Assembly: GCA_951640165.1 (NCBI GenBank)
Contig: OX621256.1
Location: 4,216,001 to 4,280,000 of the forward strand
Length of the DNA: 64,000 bases
Origin: Pseudoips prasinana
Lineage: Eukaryota > Arthropoda > Insecta > Lepidoptera > Nolidae
Reading direction: 5' to 3'
Within the stretch, counting starts at the first letter, position 1. The number at the start of each line of letters is the position of its first letter. The position numbers were made by a program, and so were the translations under genes. The notes beneath the pieces are model-generated. The model had not been told where the DNA came from and did no database searches. It worked only from the letters and a program-made list of their open reading frames with translations. Of this stretch, positions 43,001-52,231 are shown piece by piece.

Positions 43001-43176
43001 CGCCACGCTTGGCAAACGGGTTGGCGATCGCAGTAAGGTAGAAATTGGTACTCATAAGAACGCTGCTGCCCATTCTCTGGTATATATTCCCTCGGGACGA
43101 CTTCTACGTCCCCCCACGGGATGAGAGGGGGTGGTGATATTCTCTAGGCCGTCACCACACAGCCAACACAGCCAAC
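40063..43176 (-). mobile_element. Full-length RTE-like LINE
   Basis: 3114 bp between perfect 9-bp TSDs 'acagatcat' (40054-40062 and 43177-43185). On its own strand it starts with two 'gttggctgt' units at 43176. It has a ~100-bp 5' UTR, one ORF and a very short 3' end running into (ATG)n. That is the single-ORF, ~3.2-kb design of the RTE clade. It is the parent type of all RTE fragments in the window. Its only clear structural defect is a deletion of about 80 bp near the 3' end. Confidence 0.92.
40077..43073 (-). CDS. RTE-type endonuclease / reverse transcriptase
   Basis: 998-codon uninterrupted ORF encoding a target-primed retrotransposition protein: it nicks DNA and copies the LINE RNA. Residues 82-320 are an APE-like endonuclease (TYNTRTL, GLSEVRR, HVYAPT, GDFNAKLG, KNEIDFIL, GSDHRLV; catalytic-type N84, E113, D219, N221, D287, H312). 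Residues about 540-800 are the RT (NYRPITLL, AGFRKGFS, FVDYEKAFDS with motif-A Asp 670, GVRQGDVISP, FADD at 768-771). The C-terminal region has WRPRTGRRSVGRPPTRW. The end is abnormal. After DDLVR the intact copy at 33585-34004 continues for about 32 residues, but here a deletion of about 80 bp and frame change give ADVFRLI. The ATG at 43073 is the first of the long frame. Enzymatic motifs are complete, so activity is possible but untested. Confidence 0.93.
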   Translation of the reverse strand: MGSSVLMSTNFYLTAIANPFAKRGDYGRSPQMKDTIKPRPPVPGSPAIPSRGNSRGYGRAGGAKNPRQIPRYQNRRPLALATYNTRTLRTDEKMIELEEELSRLHWDIIGLSEVRREGEDTIILKSGNLFYFREGDQLSQGGVGFIVHKSLVHNIVKIESVSTRVAYLILRITKRYSLKVIHVYAPTSTHSDDEVEVMYEDISRAIHTSNSYFTVVMGDFNAKLGKRFGNELKVGQFGTGDRNPRGQMLADFMEKEGLFMMNSFFKKSENRKWTWVSPDGKTKNEIDFILSTSRQVFNDVSVINMVKTGSDHRLVRGSLNLNVKLQRSRLIKSTLRPLPIHIQNPEPFQLELQNRCECLADCEEVDSYHDRLVEAVHTAGSKVFKAHRANRTKKISDYTLQLMDERRKMVLTSSDDATRYRQLNRQISKFLTRDTRQFNTNCIKEAIERNKGSKVFARELSVGQSQLTKLKTEDGRIVTSKPELLGEIERFYGQLYAKTHSPVDSCASDPRARLTQHFTDDIPDVSLCEIRMALEQLKNNKAPGDDGVTAELLKAGGTPILRALQKLFNSVILEGQTPKAWHRGVVVLFFKKGDKTLLKNYRPITLLSHVYKLFSRVITNRLARRFDDFQPPEQAGFRKGFSTIDHIHTLRQVIQKTEEYNQPLCLAFVDYEKAFDSIETWAVLRSLQRCQIDYRYIEVLKCLYENATMSVRLQVQNSKPIHLQRGVRQGDVISPKLFTAALEDVFKLLDWKGFGINVNGEYITHLRFADDIVVMAETLDDLGTMLDGLSRVSQQVGLKMNMDKTKIMSNIHVAPTLVKVGDSALEVVENYIYLGQTIQLGRSNFEKEVNRRIQLGWAAFGKLRNIFSSQIPQCLKSKVFDQCVLPVMTYGTETWSLTMGLIRRLKVTQRAMERAMLGVSLRDRIRNDEIRRRTKVTDIALRIAKLKWQWAGHIARRADGRWGRKVLEWRPRTGRRSVGRPPTRWTDDLVRADVFRLI

Positions 43177-43440
43177 ACAGATCATACTAGCCCCAAACTA
43201 AGCAAACCTTGTAGTATGGGACCAGGCGACGATATACATACTTATATAGATAGATAAATATTTATATACATAGAAAACATCCATGACTCAGAAACAAATA
43301 TTCGCGCTCATCACACAAATAATTGCCCTTACCGGGATTCGAACCCAGGACCACCAGCTTCGTAGGCAGGAGCACTACCAACTAGGCTACAGTGACCGTC
43401 AATAACAAGCAAATAGAATTAAAGTTCGTAGAACTGCGGC

Positions 43441-43605
43441 TGCTGGCGCAGAGCTCCCCGCATCCAATGGCTTCCAGCTAGCTTCACAAGATCATTGTTC
43501 CGTCTTGTAGAGCCCTAATCACACTGCGTCTTGCGTTTCGAGATGGTCACTTAAGAACCTTTCTGCCCTAGTATACGTCAGTTCCACCTTCTCCAATTTT
43601 ATAGC
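43441..43605 (-). mobile_element. Old RTE 3' fragment
   Basis: Diverged but collinear: 'ccccgcatccaatggcttcc', 'cttcacaagatcattgttcc', 'aagaacctttctgccctagt'. No tail. Confidence 0.6.
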
Positions 43606-43632
43606 GGTCACAGAAATAGTGGTCCTATCTGG

Positions 43633-43670
43633 ATATCGAGCTAGATATGTCCACACATATCTAGCTCGAT
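43633..43670. repeat. Short palindrome
   Basis: 'tatcgagctagatatgt' pairs with 'acatatctagctcgata'. Confidence 0.7.
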
Positions 43671-43984
43671 AAAAGCCGAGGTCGCTGAGGTAAAAGCTAG
43701 GTGATTGCTTGAACCACCGGTCCATACGAGGAATCTAAGTTAATCACTTGTTTAAACTATAAAACTGTATCATAACTGTCAACAAGATGCGCGCAATGGC
43801 TTTAGATAACATCGGCTCATGTAACATCAATCCGCCGACAGTTACGATTTGGTCGCTTAAACTAGTTCTGCAAGGCATTGTTCTGCTGGCAAATATTGAG
43901 CTAAGTGTATTTAGGCAGATGTCAATACTTTTTTCATTGATGAAGGAGAGTGAGTTACTTTTCATATATTACTGTAAGGACAAG

Positions 43985-44090
43985 AGAGGTGCGAGAACAC
44001 ATTTTCTTCCTCTCTCTCTTTCCTTCTCTCAAAGCAAGTTACGTTTCGTATTCTAAGTTTTACTTCAGCCGTGTGATCTAAAGCACACTC
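43985..44090 (+). repeat. Dispersed repeat, also near 18300
   Basis: 'caagttacgtttcgtattct' and 'gttttacttcagccgtgtga' resemble 17950-17975 and 18370-18410. Class unknown. Confidence 0.4.
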
Positions 44091-44194
44091 GACTTTTTTA
44101 CATTTTGAATTAATGTTGCCAATTTTGGTGCATTAAGTAAAATGTGTTTGACACACAGTTAGCTTACCCAATTCCCTTAAGGCTACTAAGTATT

Positions 44195-44530
44195 TTACAT
44201 GTTTTCATACAATCCGTGTACCTAAATATCCACTGCTGTACAAAGGCCTGCCCCAAAGATCTCCACAATTGCCGGTCTTGCGCAATTCGCATCCAGCAGT
44301 TTCCAGCGACCCGCATAAGATCATCGGTCCATCTTGTATGGGGCCTGCGCACGCTGCGTCTTCCGGTTCGTGGTCGCCACTCGAAAACCTTTCTGCCCCA
44401 ACGGCCGTCGGTTCTACGCGCTATGTGCCCCGCCCACTGACATTACAGTTGGAACGATTTTCGAGCGAACGAAGTTCCAACGAAAAGTTGTCACGATACT
44501 TTTTGCAGCTGTGCGGCGTGCGCATGTTTC

Positions 44531-44563
<33 letters not shown>

Positions 44564-44765
44564 TATAGAAAGCAAGCCAGACATTTTCATTACTATTTCG
44601 CATTGAACAGTGTGGTGTCGCGACGATTATTTTTGTTGAGTGTATACAGGTTTTTTGTACATAATAAATGGTAAGAAATAACTTTGTTCCATCCGGGTGT
44701 CCTCTCAAGTTTTTTTTTCTTATAGTTTACGTGAATAAAAGCATTTTGAATGTATTTATTTTATT
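44195..44765. mobile_element. LINE-R piece split by RTE and another repeat
   Basis: LINE-R sequence at 44195-44230 ('tcatacaatccgtgtaccta') and 44713-44765 ('tacgtgaataaaagca'). Between them lie an RTE fragment on the minus strand (44228-44456, lacking its tail) and the 11577-type repeat (44457-44715, with a (TC)n tract). Confidence 0.65.
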
Positions 44766-44814
44766 TATATGTGGAACTTGTGGTTTAACTTACACGGGAA
44801 TATAGAGCCTGGCG

Positions 44815-45150
44815 ATTCCTCTTCTTCTTTTTCTTAGTGCGCCAATGGCCAACCGATTAAATATTTTGTGGCCCAGAACGTGGCCACACTTGAGGCATTT
44901 CTAAGATCCTACCATGAACATGTCGCAGGGCAGGTTGGACATGATATTGGGTGAGCCATGGATTGGACCGATGCTCCACAAATGGTGTCCATTTTGGGAT
45001 TCCTCGACAGTCCCCATCTAGACATGTGTTCTTTGCTTCGGACCACCTGAGTCTGGACTGTATTTAGGTAGGGACTAGTGGACACGGCAATTGTTGTCCA
45101 GGCGGGAGGTTTTCGGAAGGCGTGACAAAATGAACCGGTAAGCATTCCTC
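44815..45150 (-). pseudogene. Non-LTR RT C-terminus, degraded
   Basis: Minus reading from 45145: PAWTTIAVSTSPYLNTVQT, HMSRWGL, GASVQSMAHPISCPTCP, then a stop, then DLRNASSVATFWA, and finally an AAG-rich tail at 44820-44835. The 'W..L..LRT', 'WGL', 'C.CG..QSM.H', 'DL..A...A.FWA' series is the usual end of insect LINE ORFs. Same class as 59440-59785. Confidence 0.6.
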
Positions 45151-45154
45151 TATA

Positions 45155-45585
45155 ACAATGCGTTCAGGAACTGCTGCGTGACAGTAAACTGCGAACTAAA
45201 TAGTATTATGTCTATTCTGTTAAGTAGTTTGTTCTTGAGAAGGCCTTATCCGATCTCAGTTATGTAGGTGTAGTTATGAATTTGGTACAGTCCTTGTTCT
45301 TGTTTTGGTGATATCAAATCTGTATAAGGTATAACGACCAGCTACTGCCTTCGAATTCCTTCCAAGACTATCTGGAATCTCAGTTTATATAAATTAACAT
45401 TTATGAAACCAAACCAAAAGGTATTGTTTACAGGAATGTCGTCACACCTCAAATACCTACTTAAACTCCCATCGTATAAAACTGATTTTTATAATTTTTT
45501 TAATTAATAATTAATTCAGACTATTTTTCAGTCCTAAGATGTTAGTTACAAAAAATCTTAACCGATCTTAGTAATTTTAAAATAT
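45155..45585. other. No recognised feature
   Basis: No ORF or repeat supported. Confidence 0.35.
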
Positions 45586-45655
45586 ACAACATGTAATTTA
45601 ACTAACGCACATCCTGAAAAAAGTTAGTTCAGAATCGTTTACTGAATCCAATACT
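45586..45655. mobile_element. TIR fragment of the 12594-12985 MITE
   Basis: 'tacaacatgtaatttaacta' through 'tcagaatcgtttactgaatc' equals the right end of that MITE, reversed. Confidence 0.6.
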
Positions 45656-45924
45656 CCAGCATCGGACTATCCCATTTATCACATAATGCGTTCAAGATGC
45701 TGTGTGAGCTACCACGCACCCTGCGAAGGAGGGATGCACACCGTTAGCGGATGATGGCAAATGGAAAATGATGGAAACCATCAACCCTCGCTTCCGCAAA
45801 CATTATATATTATTCCCATTCCTGCACAGTTTTGTACAACTACTTGAAGAGAGTCTTCTTCCTTTGTCTCTTGGTCGGCCTCCCAGAGTAATGGTTCAAT
45901 GATAGATAAGATAGATAGATATAT

Positions 45925-46100
45925 ATAGAATTGCACTTTATTGCACCAAATCGGAACATACATTGAGACATAAGTTAGCTTATATTATGAGGTACAAACT
46001 GCTCTCTCTGCAAAGCTCTTCCTGACAACCATTGGATGAACCCAAGCAATGCAGGGAGACAAAGTGGTAGTTGGCAGTGCAGCTACTTATATAAATTTAC
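45925..46100 (-). mobile_element. LINE 3' tail-like sequence
   Basis: 'gcactttattgcaccaaatc' after (GATA)n, then 'cttcctgacaaccattggat'. Minus-strand LINE 3' UTR by resemblance. Confidence 0.4.
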
Positions 46101-46104
46101 ATAT

Positions 46105-46325
46105 ATATATGCCCACCCAGGACAGATATTTGTGTGCATGAACCTATCTGTTTGTCTTGAGTCTGCGTGTAATTATCTATATCAGTATGTATTTACAAAA
46201 AAGAAGTAGTATATGTAGAAGTAGTATATCAGTTATCTGGTTTCCATAGTGAAAGCTCTGCTTAGTTTGGGATCAGATGGCCTTGTGTAAATAATGTCCC
46301 AGGATATTATTATTATAAGTACATA
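46105..46325 (+). mobile_element. SINE-H, 5'-truncated
   Basis: 'gcccacccaggacagatatt', 'tttccatagtgaaagctctg', 'gtcccaggatattattatta'. Has a small internal duplication ('gtagtatatgtagaa'). Confidence 0.7.
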
Positions 46326-46385
46326 CTATTATTTCTCCCCACGTCAGAAACGGTAGGCACTATATACCAGTGGCTGGTTTCTGTA

Positions 46386-46983
46386 GCGATTAGTCACCTT
46401 GGCTGAAATGGCCAATACAATATATTTTACATTATAAGTTTGCATAGATTTTTATTTACTAGCTGTGCCCCGAGGTTTTACCCGCGTTAAACTTCATAGA
46501 TGCCTATGTCTTATTGGGATATATCCTATTAATATGATAAATGCGGAAGTTTGTAAGTATGAATGTTTATTGCTTTTTCACGCAAAACCTACCGAATGAA
46601 TTTTGATGAAGTTTTGTAGTAATATAGCTTGTATATCCAAATATTTATTCTATCCAAATAATTATATTATAAAGTTTACTGCGTGTAAAACCGCGGGGCA
46701 CAGCTAGCAAATGAAAATTTGTCAAAACCTGGTCAAAACTTATAATGTAAAACATATTGTGTTGGCCATTTCAGCCAAGGCGATTAATCGCTTTTTTATC
46801 AAATAACACATAGAATATAATTTATAAAGTTTACTGCGGCTAAACCGAAGGCACAGCTAATAAGCTATATTACTACAACGTTTAATCAAAATCCCTTCAG
46901 TAGTTTTTGCGAGAAAGAGTAACAAACATCCATACATCTTTACATACATACTTACAAACTTTCGCATTTATAATATTAGTAGT
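46386..46983. mobile_element. Inverted-repeat cluster built of Helitrons
   Basis: Arms 46386-46444 ('cttggctgaaatggccaata') and 46738-46797 (complement) flank a minus Helitron 3' end (46459-46523) and a complete plus Helitron of 184 bp (46524-46707: TC at left, CTAG at right). Another plus 3' end (46800-46853) and a minus 5' part (46855-46983) follow. Confidence 0.65.
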
Positions 46984-46984
46984 A

Positions 46985-47515
46985 TTGTTATTATTTGAAA
47001 AATATTCTCCCATTTATTAAAGCTTTGCTTTAACATAACTGGCATGCCATTACTCGCTTCCGAATCGTTTCCGTAATTGACCGTAACCTGTGCTCTGGCA
47101 CTCTACATTCTAATATCAACCCAACTATTACGCAATACAGTTGCATTTCAAATGTCATTGATATATGTGACGTCATGTCATTAAAGTGCATTATCCAATA
47201 GTCATAAGGATAGGGCTTTTGAAATATGAGTTCTATTTACTTGTTATTAAGGTTTGAAAGGACAGTCGTGCATTAATAGTTTGAGTCATTCATGATTTCC
47301 GATTCCAAGGATTTGTGGTCTTTGACATTGCTTAAGATAGGAAAACAGGTGTCTTATTCATTTGAGATCGTGAAGGTGAAAATAGCCTTTCAATGTGCGA
47401 CGTTTTGCAATAGCCACGTGATATTACTAGATGTTCTTACGTAACCTTTGAAGGTAATAAGGGCGGAGGCACATTGTCAAGCTACTAACTAATGATAAAT
47501 AAAATTAAATTAAAA
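46985..47515. other. No recognised feature
   Basis: Apparently low-copy sequence without a coding frame. Confidence 0.35.
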
Positions 47516-47517
47516 AG

Positions 47518-47880
47518 GTTTTATTCACGTAGACTTTAAAAAAGCGTTTGTAAATAGTCAGGACATGTTTTTAGTAGTATATAATTAATTTATAATTATA
47601 TATAGGTACATACATAAGACGCAGCGGGCGCAGGCCTCCTACACGTCGCGTACGGTCGCGGGAAACCGCTGGACGCGGGCAGCGCAGGACCGGCTATTGT
47701 GGATATTTTTGGGGAGGCCTTTGTCCAGCAGTGGACGTCTTTCGGCTGATATGATGATGATGATGACATACATATAGATATGATATACACGGATTGTATG
47801 AAAACATTTGCTATTAAGAATTATTTTATAATAGTAATGATATTTAGCTAGCTAATATTAAGTTATTGTCAAAAAGATCA
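47518..47880 (-). mobile_element. LINE-R 3' end carrying an RTE insertion
   Basis: Reversed LINE-R: 'tattcacgtagactttaaaa' at left and 'acacggattgtatgaaaaca', 'tgatatttagctagcta' at right. Interrupted at 47617-47765. Confidence 0.7.
47617..47765 (+). mobile_element. RTE 3' fragment with TSD
   Basis: TSD 'acatacata' at 47608-47616 and 47766-47774. 149-bp insertion with (GAT)n tail. Confidence 0.88.
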
Positions 47881-48416
47881 TGTATAGGTTTAATTATAGA
47901 AATTTAAAATTTAGTTATAATGCTATGATAATAATAATAATGAAAAGGCCAGCGATCATATCGATTGTTATATCCACAAATTGAGTTATTCCTATATCCC
48001 TGAAGATCAACTTTGCAAGCTTAGGCCTTGACATGTGGCTGGCAGGCGGTGCTGCTGGCGAATGCCAGGATTGTGCGGAAGTTTCTCTCAATGTAGCTCA
48101 AATACAGTATGAGTGCTATTTGAATTAAAATACGCTTGTATTATACACTGTAAATGATATTAGTAATAAACATGTGGTATCATAATATCCTGGGACATTA
48201 ATTCACACATGATCATGATCAACATCTGATCCCAAATTAGGCAGAGTACGAGGTCTCGTGTTGTCGAAAGCATACCTGATGCTTATGTTTAAATATCCTG
48301 AACAACCAGTTGATATGGTGAACACAGAGAAGCCAAAGAGAGAGAGAGAGAGTTAGAGAGAGAGATAGAGACTTGCGCATAGCTTTAAAATAAGACAAAT
48401 TATCGTTTTTCTATGA

Positions 48417-48668
48417 GGCGCTCATAGCTAGATGCTCCGGTCCGTAAGCGATCGGCGAGGTTAAGCAACTAGGCTCGCGGTCAGTCCATAGATGGGTGAC
48501 CGCCAAAGTGGTTTAATTTGTGAGCGTCTCCGTGCTTCGGAGGGCACGTTAAGCTGTCGGTCTCGGTTGTAGTCATTAGACAAGAGTCGTTAAGCCATGT
48601 CGGAAGCCTACTGGGCGGCTTGAGCATCTCTGAACTAGGGTTACCACTACCCATACGATAAGCTAAGC
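48417..48668 (+). mobile_element. 5S-rRNA-like SINE, best copy
   Basis: 48438-48510 resembles 5S rRNA from the mid-molecule on: 'cgaggttaagcaactaggct' (box A-like) and 'agatgggtgaccgccaaagt' (box C-like). A non-5S body follows, ending 'actacccatacgataagc'. Six related pieces occur in the window, so it is a mobile family and not a 5S gene. Confidence 0.75.
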
Positions 48669-48709
48669 ATCGTTTTATTACTTCGTTACATTATGTTCTA
48701 AACAAGTGG

Positions 48710-49070
48710 TTTTGTGGTCTAGCTTGTTCAACCGCAGATAACGAGGTCCTGGGTTTAAACCCCAGGTCGGGCCAAAAGTGGTTTTGGGATTTTTCTGTAA
48801 AAACAAAAGTTTGTTAGTTTCAGCCTGAAGTCTGGGAGTTGGTGTTATAATATAGCCCCATGCCTCGGAGAGCACGTAAAGCCGTCGGTACTGAACCTGA
48901 CCTCTTTCCGGTCGTGTCACCAGTCGTCCCATCGGATCATGAGAGTGATGGAATAGAAAGAGCCCCTGTGTTTGCGCACACACTTGTGCACTGTAATATA
49001 TTCAGCGCAGTTGGCTAGTCTCCATTGAGAGTGGCCACCGTGGTCGAAATTTGGCCTGGAGGACATTATT
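48710..49070 (+). mobile_element. SINE-A, full-length, 361 bp
   Basis: TSD 'aaacaagtgg' at 48700-48709 and 49071-49080. Head 'tgtggtctagcttgttcaac', 'gtttaaaccccaggtcgggc'. End 'ggaggacattatt'. ORF 48678-48983 (minus) is a SINE reading. Confidence 0.88.
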
Positions 49071-49324
49071 AAACAAGTGGGATAAGCAGAACTCTAAATT
49101 AATCGGACACAGTGTTGAGTTGAATTGAATCAATAGAGAATCAAGATGATTCATTCGTTTGACCTCGTTGTCGTTTGAGTCCGTGTGGAGACATATAACA
49201 ATATAATCATTACCGACTACCACCGTCACTGATTGAAAAGCTGGAGAAGACTTATTAACAACTAGTTAGCCCACAGTCGAGGTTCGAAGCCCATAGGTCG
49301 GCCTGCCAGCGCAGGTACTTAATT

Positions 49325-49505
49325 TGTAGTTTTTTTTTCAAGACAACTACCGTAATAGGGAAATAAATCCCTGTATCTCGGGTCACAAAGTACATCCAGA
49401 CTCAGAACAAATATTTATGGATCTCACAAATAGTTGTCCTGTGCGGGATTCGAACCCGGAACACGGAGTGGCGATGCGACTTAACAGCTACGCAACACGT
49501 GCAGT
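49325..49505 (-). mobile_element. SINE-C
   Basis: Tail 'tttttttttcaagacaacta' at left and reversed head 'gtgcgggattcgaacccgga' at right. Full-length or nearly so. Confidence 0.7.
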
Positions 49506-49558
49506 CAGTTTATCTTTATCTTTATTAAAAAAAAGTCTGTGACGGATGTTTTAGGAGT

Positions 49559-50201
49559 CATCATCATCATATCAGCTGAAAGACGTCCAATGCTGGACAA
49601 AGATCTCCACAATTGCCGGTCTTGCGCTATTCGCATCCAGCAGTTACCAGCGACCCGCACAAGATCATCGGTCCATCTTGTAGGGGGCCTGCCCACGCTG
49701 CATCTTCCGGTTCGTGGTCGCCACTCGAGAACCTTTTTGCCCCAACGGCCGTCGGTTCTACGAGCTATGTCCCCCGCGCACTGCCACTTCCGTTTTGCAA
49801 TTGTTCGGGCTATGTCGTTGGAAAGGGCTATGCTTGGAGTTTCCCTGCGAGATCGAATCAGAAATGCTGAGATCCGTAGGCGAACCAAAGTAGCCGACAT
49901 AGCCCAATGAATTGCCAAACTGAAGTGGCAGTGGGCAGGGCACATAGCTAGTAGAACTGACGGCCGATGGGGCAGAAAGGTTCTCGAGTGGCGACCACGA
50001 ACCGGGAGACGCAGCGTGGGCAGGCCTTCTACACGGTGGACCGACGATCTTGTGCGGGTCGCCGGAAGCCGCTGGATGCGGGCAGCGCAGGACCGGCTAT
50101 TGTGGAGATCTTTGGGGGAGGCCTTTGTCCAGCAGTGGACGTCTTTCGGCTGATAAGATGATGATGATATGATGACGTCGGTGACTTTGTTTCGCCTGCG
50201 G
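49559..50201 (-). mobile_element. RTE fragment interrupted by a second RTE
   Basis: The outer element is minus (49559-49817 plus 50181-50201) with TSD 'ttttaggagt' (49549-49558 and 50202-50211). Its two parts join as 'gggctatgtcg' + 'gtgactttgtttcgcctgcg'. ORFs 49505-49945 and 49539-49910 are chimeric readings. Confidence 0.88.
49818..50176 (+). mobile_element. Inner RTE fragment
   Basis: Begins 'ttggaaagggctatgcttgg' and ends (GAT)n. 'gtcg' is repeated on both sides (49814-49817, 50177-50180). Younger than the outer copy. Confidence 0.88.
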
Positions 50202-50211
50202 TTTTAGGAGT

Positions 50212-50465
50212 GTGCTTTTTTATATACAACGCCCGCACTATGTTAATTAAATTGTATGTTAAAAGTATGTTTAATTCCCCAGAGCGGGCGTTTTCTTTTG
50301 TTTACTATTTGATAATCATGTAATCAGTAGGATTAGTGGTTTTGATAAGAGTCGGGAAGTTTACGCTTTGATTATGGATATGTTATAATTACTTATCTAT
50401 TTATAATTAATATCTAGCAGTGGATATGTAATAAGTGAATCATCCATAGGAACCATACGATCCAT
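50212..50465. other. No recognised feature
   Basis: Short AT-rich stretch between RTE fragments. Confidence 0.35.
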
Positions 50466-50469
50466 CATG

Positions 50470-50640
50470 CCGAGACATTCTCTAAGGATCTGCACAATGG
50501 CCGCGACCCTTCAGATCGTTGGTCCACTTTGTGGGTGGTGTGCCCAGACTAGGTACGTCTTCCAGTTCGTGGTCACCACTCAAGTTGCTTATTTGGTTCT
50601 GCTGTGGATTTTAACATCTCTGAGTTGATCTCGCAGGTAA
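50470..50640 (-). mobile_element. Old RTE 3' fragment
   Basis: Collinear but diverged: 'agatcgttggtccactttgt', 'cgtcttccagttcgtggtca', 'tgagttgatctcgcagg'. Confidence 0.6.
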
Positions 50641-50734
50641 TTTATCTATAACTAACTGTCCCGGCGAACTTCGTACCGCTACATATATTTCCCGTTAATA
50701 CTATCTAAGTGATTTAGAAGTTATGAGGAAAAAA

Positions 50735-51003
50735 AAAAACAGCCAAGTGCGAGTCGGACTCGCGCACGAAGGGTTCCGTACCATTATCTACCTATACGAA
50801 CGAGCAAAAATTCACGTTTGTTGTATGGGAGCCCTCATATGGTTTTTTAGTATTTGTTGTTAAAGCGGCAACAGAAATACATCATCTGTGAAAATTTCTG
50901 TCTCTGTCTTACTATCACGGTTCACGAGATGACAGACGGACAGACAGACAGCAAAGTCTTAGTAATAGGGTCCCGTTTTAAACTTTGGGTACGGAACCCT
51001 TAA
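50735..51003 (-). repeat. Hairpin-ended repeat G2
   Basis: Left palindromic end 'gtgcgagtcggactcgcgca'. Right hairpin 'gggtcccgttttaaactttg' / 'gtacggaaccct'. Reverse of 32576-32855. Confidence 0.7.
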
Positions 51004-51059
51004 ACGTCTCAAAGTCTTCTGTCCATTAGCATACTCACTTTTCGGATAATTTTAAATAT

Positions 51060-51310
51060 TAGCCTTTCTTTTTTCATAAAACTTTCCCCTTACGATAACC
51101 AACACAAAATAGAAAGATTTATCCAATTTGGTGCAGTCGTTTGGGAGTTATGAGTGTACAAATATTTCGTTTATTTATACATATATTTATATATAAATGT
51201 ATATATTTAGACATATACAAGTATGTTTATCAGTAATCTGGTTGCCATGTGCAATCTCTGCCTAGTTTGGGGTCAGATGGCAGTGTGTTAGTTGTCCGAA
51301 ACTTTTTATT
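51060..51310 (+). repeat. Repeat F followed by a SINE-H 3' piece
   Basis: 51060-51165 has 'aatttggtgcagtcgtttgg' (repeat F). 51200-51310 has 'gcctagtttggggtcagatg' (SINE-H type end). Confidence 0.5.
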
Positions 51311-51478
51311 GATTTATACTCCTAGCGTAACCTTAAGCCTGAGTTATTACATTGTGTACAATTTTTTATAATCATGTTTATTTGGGTGGACATGGAAGCA
51401 AGTATCAAGGTTGTTAATCCGAAACCGGTAGTTTATTATAGATAGATAATAGATAAGTAAGGTGTTATTTAAAAGCAT

Positions 51479-51690
51479 GATTTGACAATAACTTGATACG
51501 AGCTAGCTAAATATCATTGCTATAATAAAATAAATTTTATAAATGTTTTCATACAATGTGTACCTAAATATCTATGTTACTAGAAATAATAATGTATACC
51601 TACAACTATATTACTACAAACATGTTCTGACTATTTACAAGCGCTTTTTTAAAGTCTACGTGATTAAAACCTTTTTTATTTTGTTTTATT
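51479..51690 (+). mobile_element. LINE-R 3' end
   Basis: Uninterrupted 'cgagctagctaaatatcatt' to 'aaagtctacgtgattaaaac' and T/A tail. Confidence 0.7.
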
Positions 51691-51699
51691 TTATGATAC

Positions 51700-52230
51700 A
51701 GTAATTATCTGAAGCACAGGTCTAACCTAGTTCAGATAAGAAGCTTACTTTAACTTAGACCAAAAATATAGCTTATATTTTAGTTTTTTAAGAAATCGTT
51801 TTGTTTGTATTTTTTAGTTTATCTCGAAGCATTTTTTGGTAACCTTAAGCTATAATTTATTTGTAAATTTGACTAATTAAAACTATTAACTATCGTAGAA
51901 GACCAATGTTAATCTTTAAACAATAAATTATAAAAATAATATATTCTTAGCTCTGCTTAGTTTGGGATCATGTGGCCGTGTGTAAATAATGTGTTATTAT
52001 TATTGTTTAATTTAGTTAATTATACCTAGTCAGGTCAAGTCGGGCAAGTTCTGTTAAAACTTTATTCTTATGCGATATACTCGATATATGTACTTTCGAT
52101 AAATTTAAATAGTAAAAGAAAAATTATTAGTCATTTTCGGTGTTTGAAGATTATCGCGTTAAATCACTGATAATGTAAATAAAATTTTACTCTACATTTA
52201 CTAACTTTTTAATTCTATATACATTTTTCT
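51700..52230. other. Mostly unassigned
   Basis: Only 51952-52005 is recognisable ('agctctgcttagtttgggat'), a SINE-H 3' piece. Confidence 0.4.
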
Positions 52231-52231
52231 A

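Larger units (their letters stand above)
39886..43400 (-). mobile_element. SINE-B hit by two RTE insertions
   Basis: SINE-B pieces are 39886-39908, 40041-40062 and 43177-43400. Left is the (TAA)n tail, right the reversed tRNA-like head ('gaacccaggaccaccagctt', 'ctaggctacagtgaccgtc'). Joined, they equal the intact copies. Confidence 0.85.

Noticed and set aside
48438..48510. Genuine 5S rRNA gene
   Set aside because: The 5' third of 5S is absent, a long foreign body follows, and diverged copies are scattered. It is a SINE.
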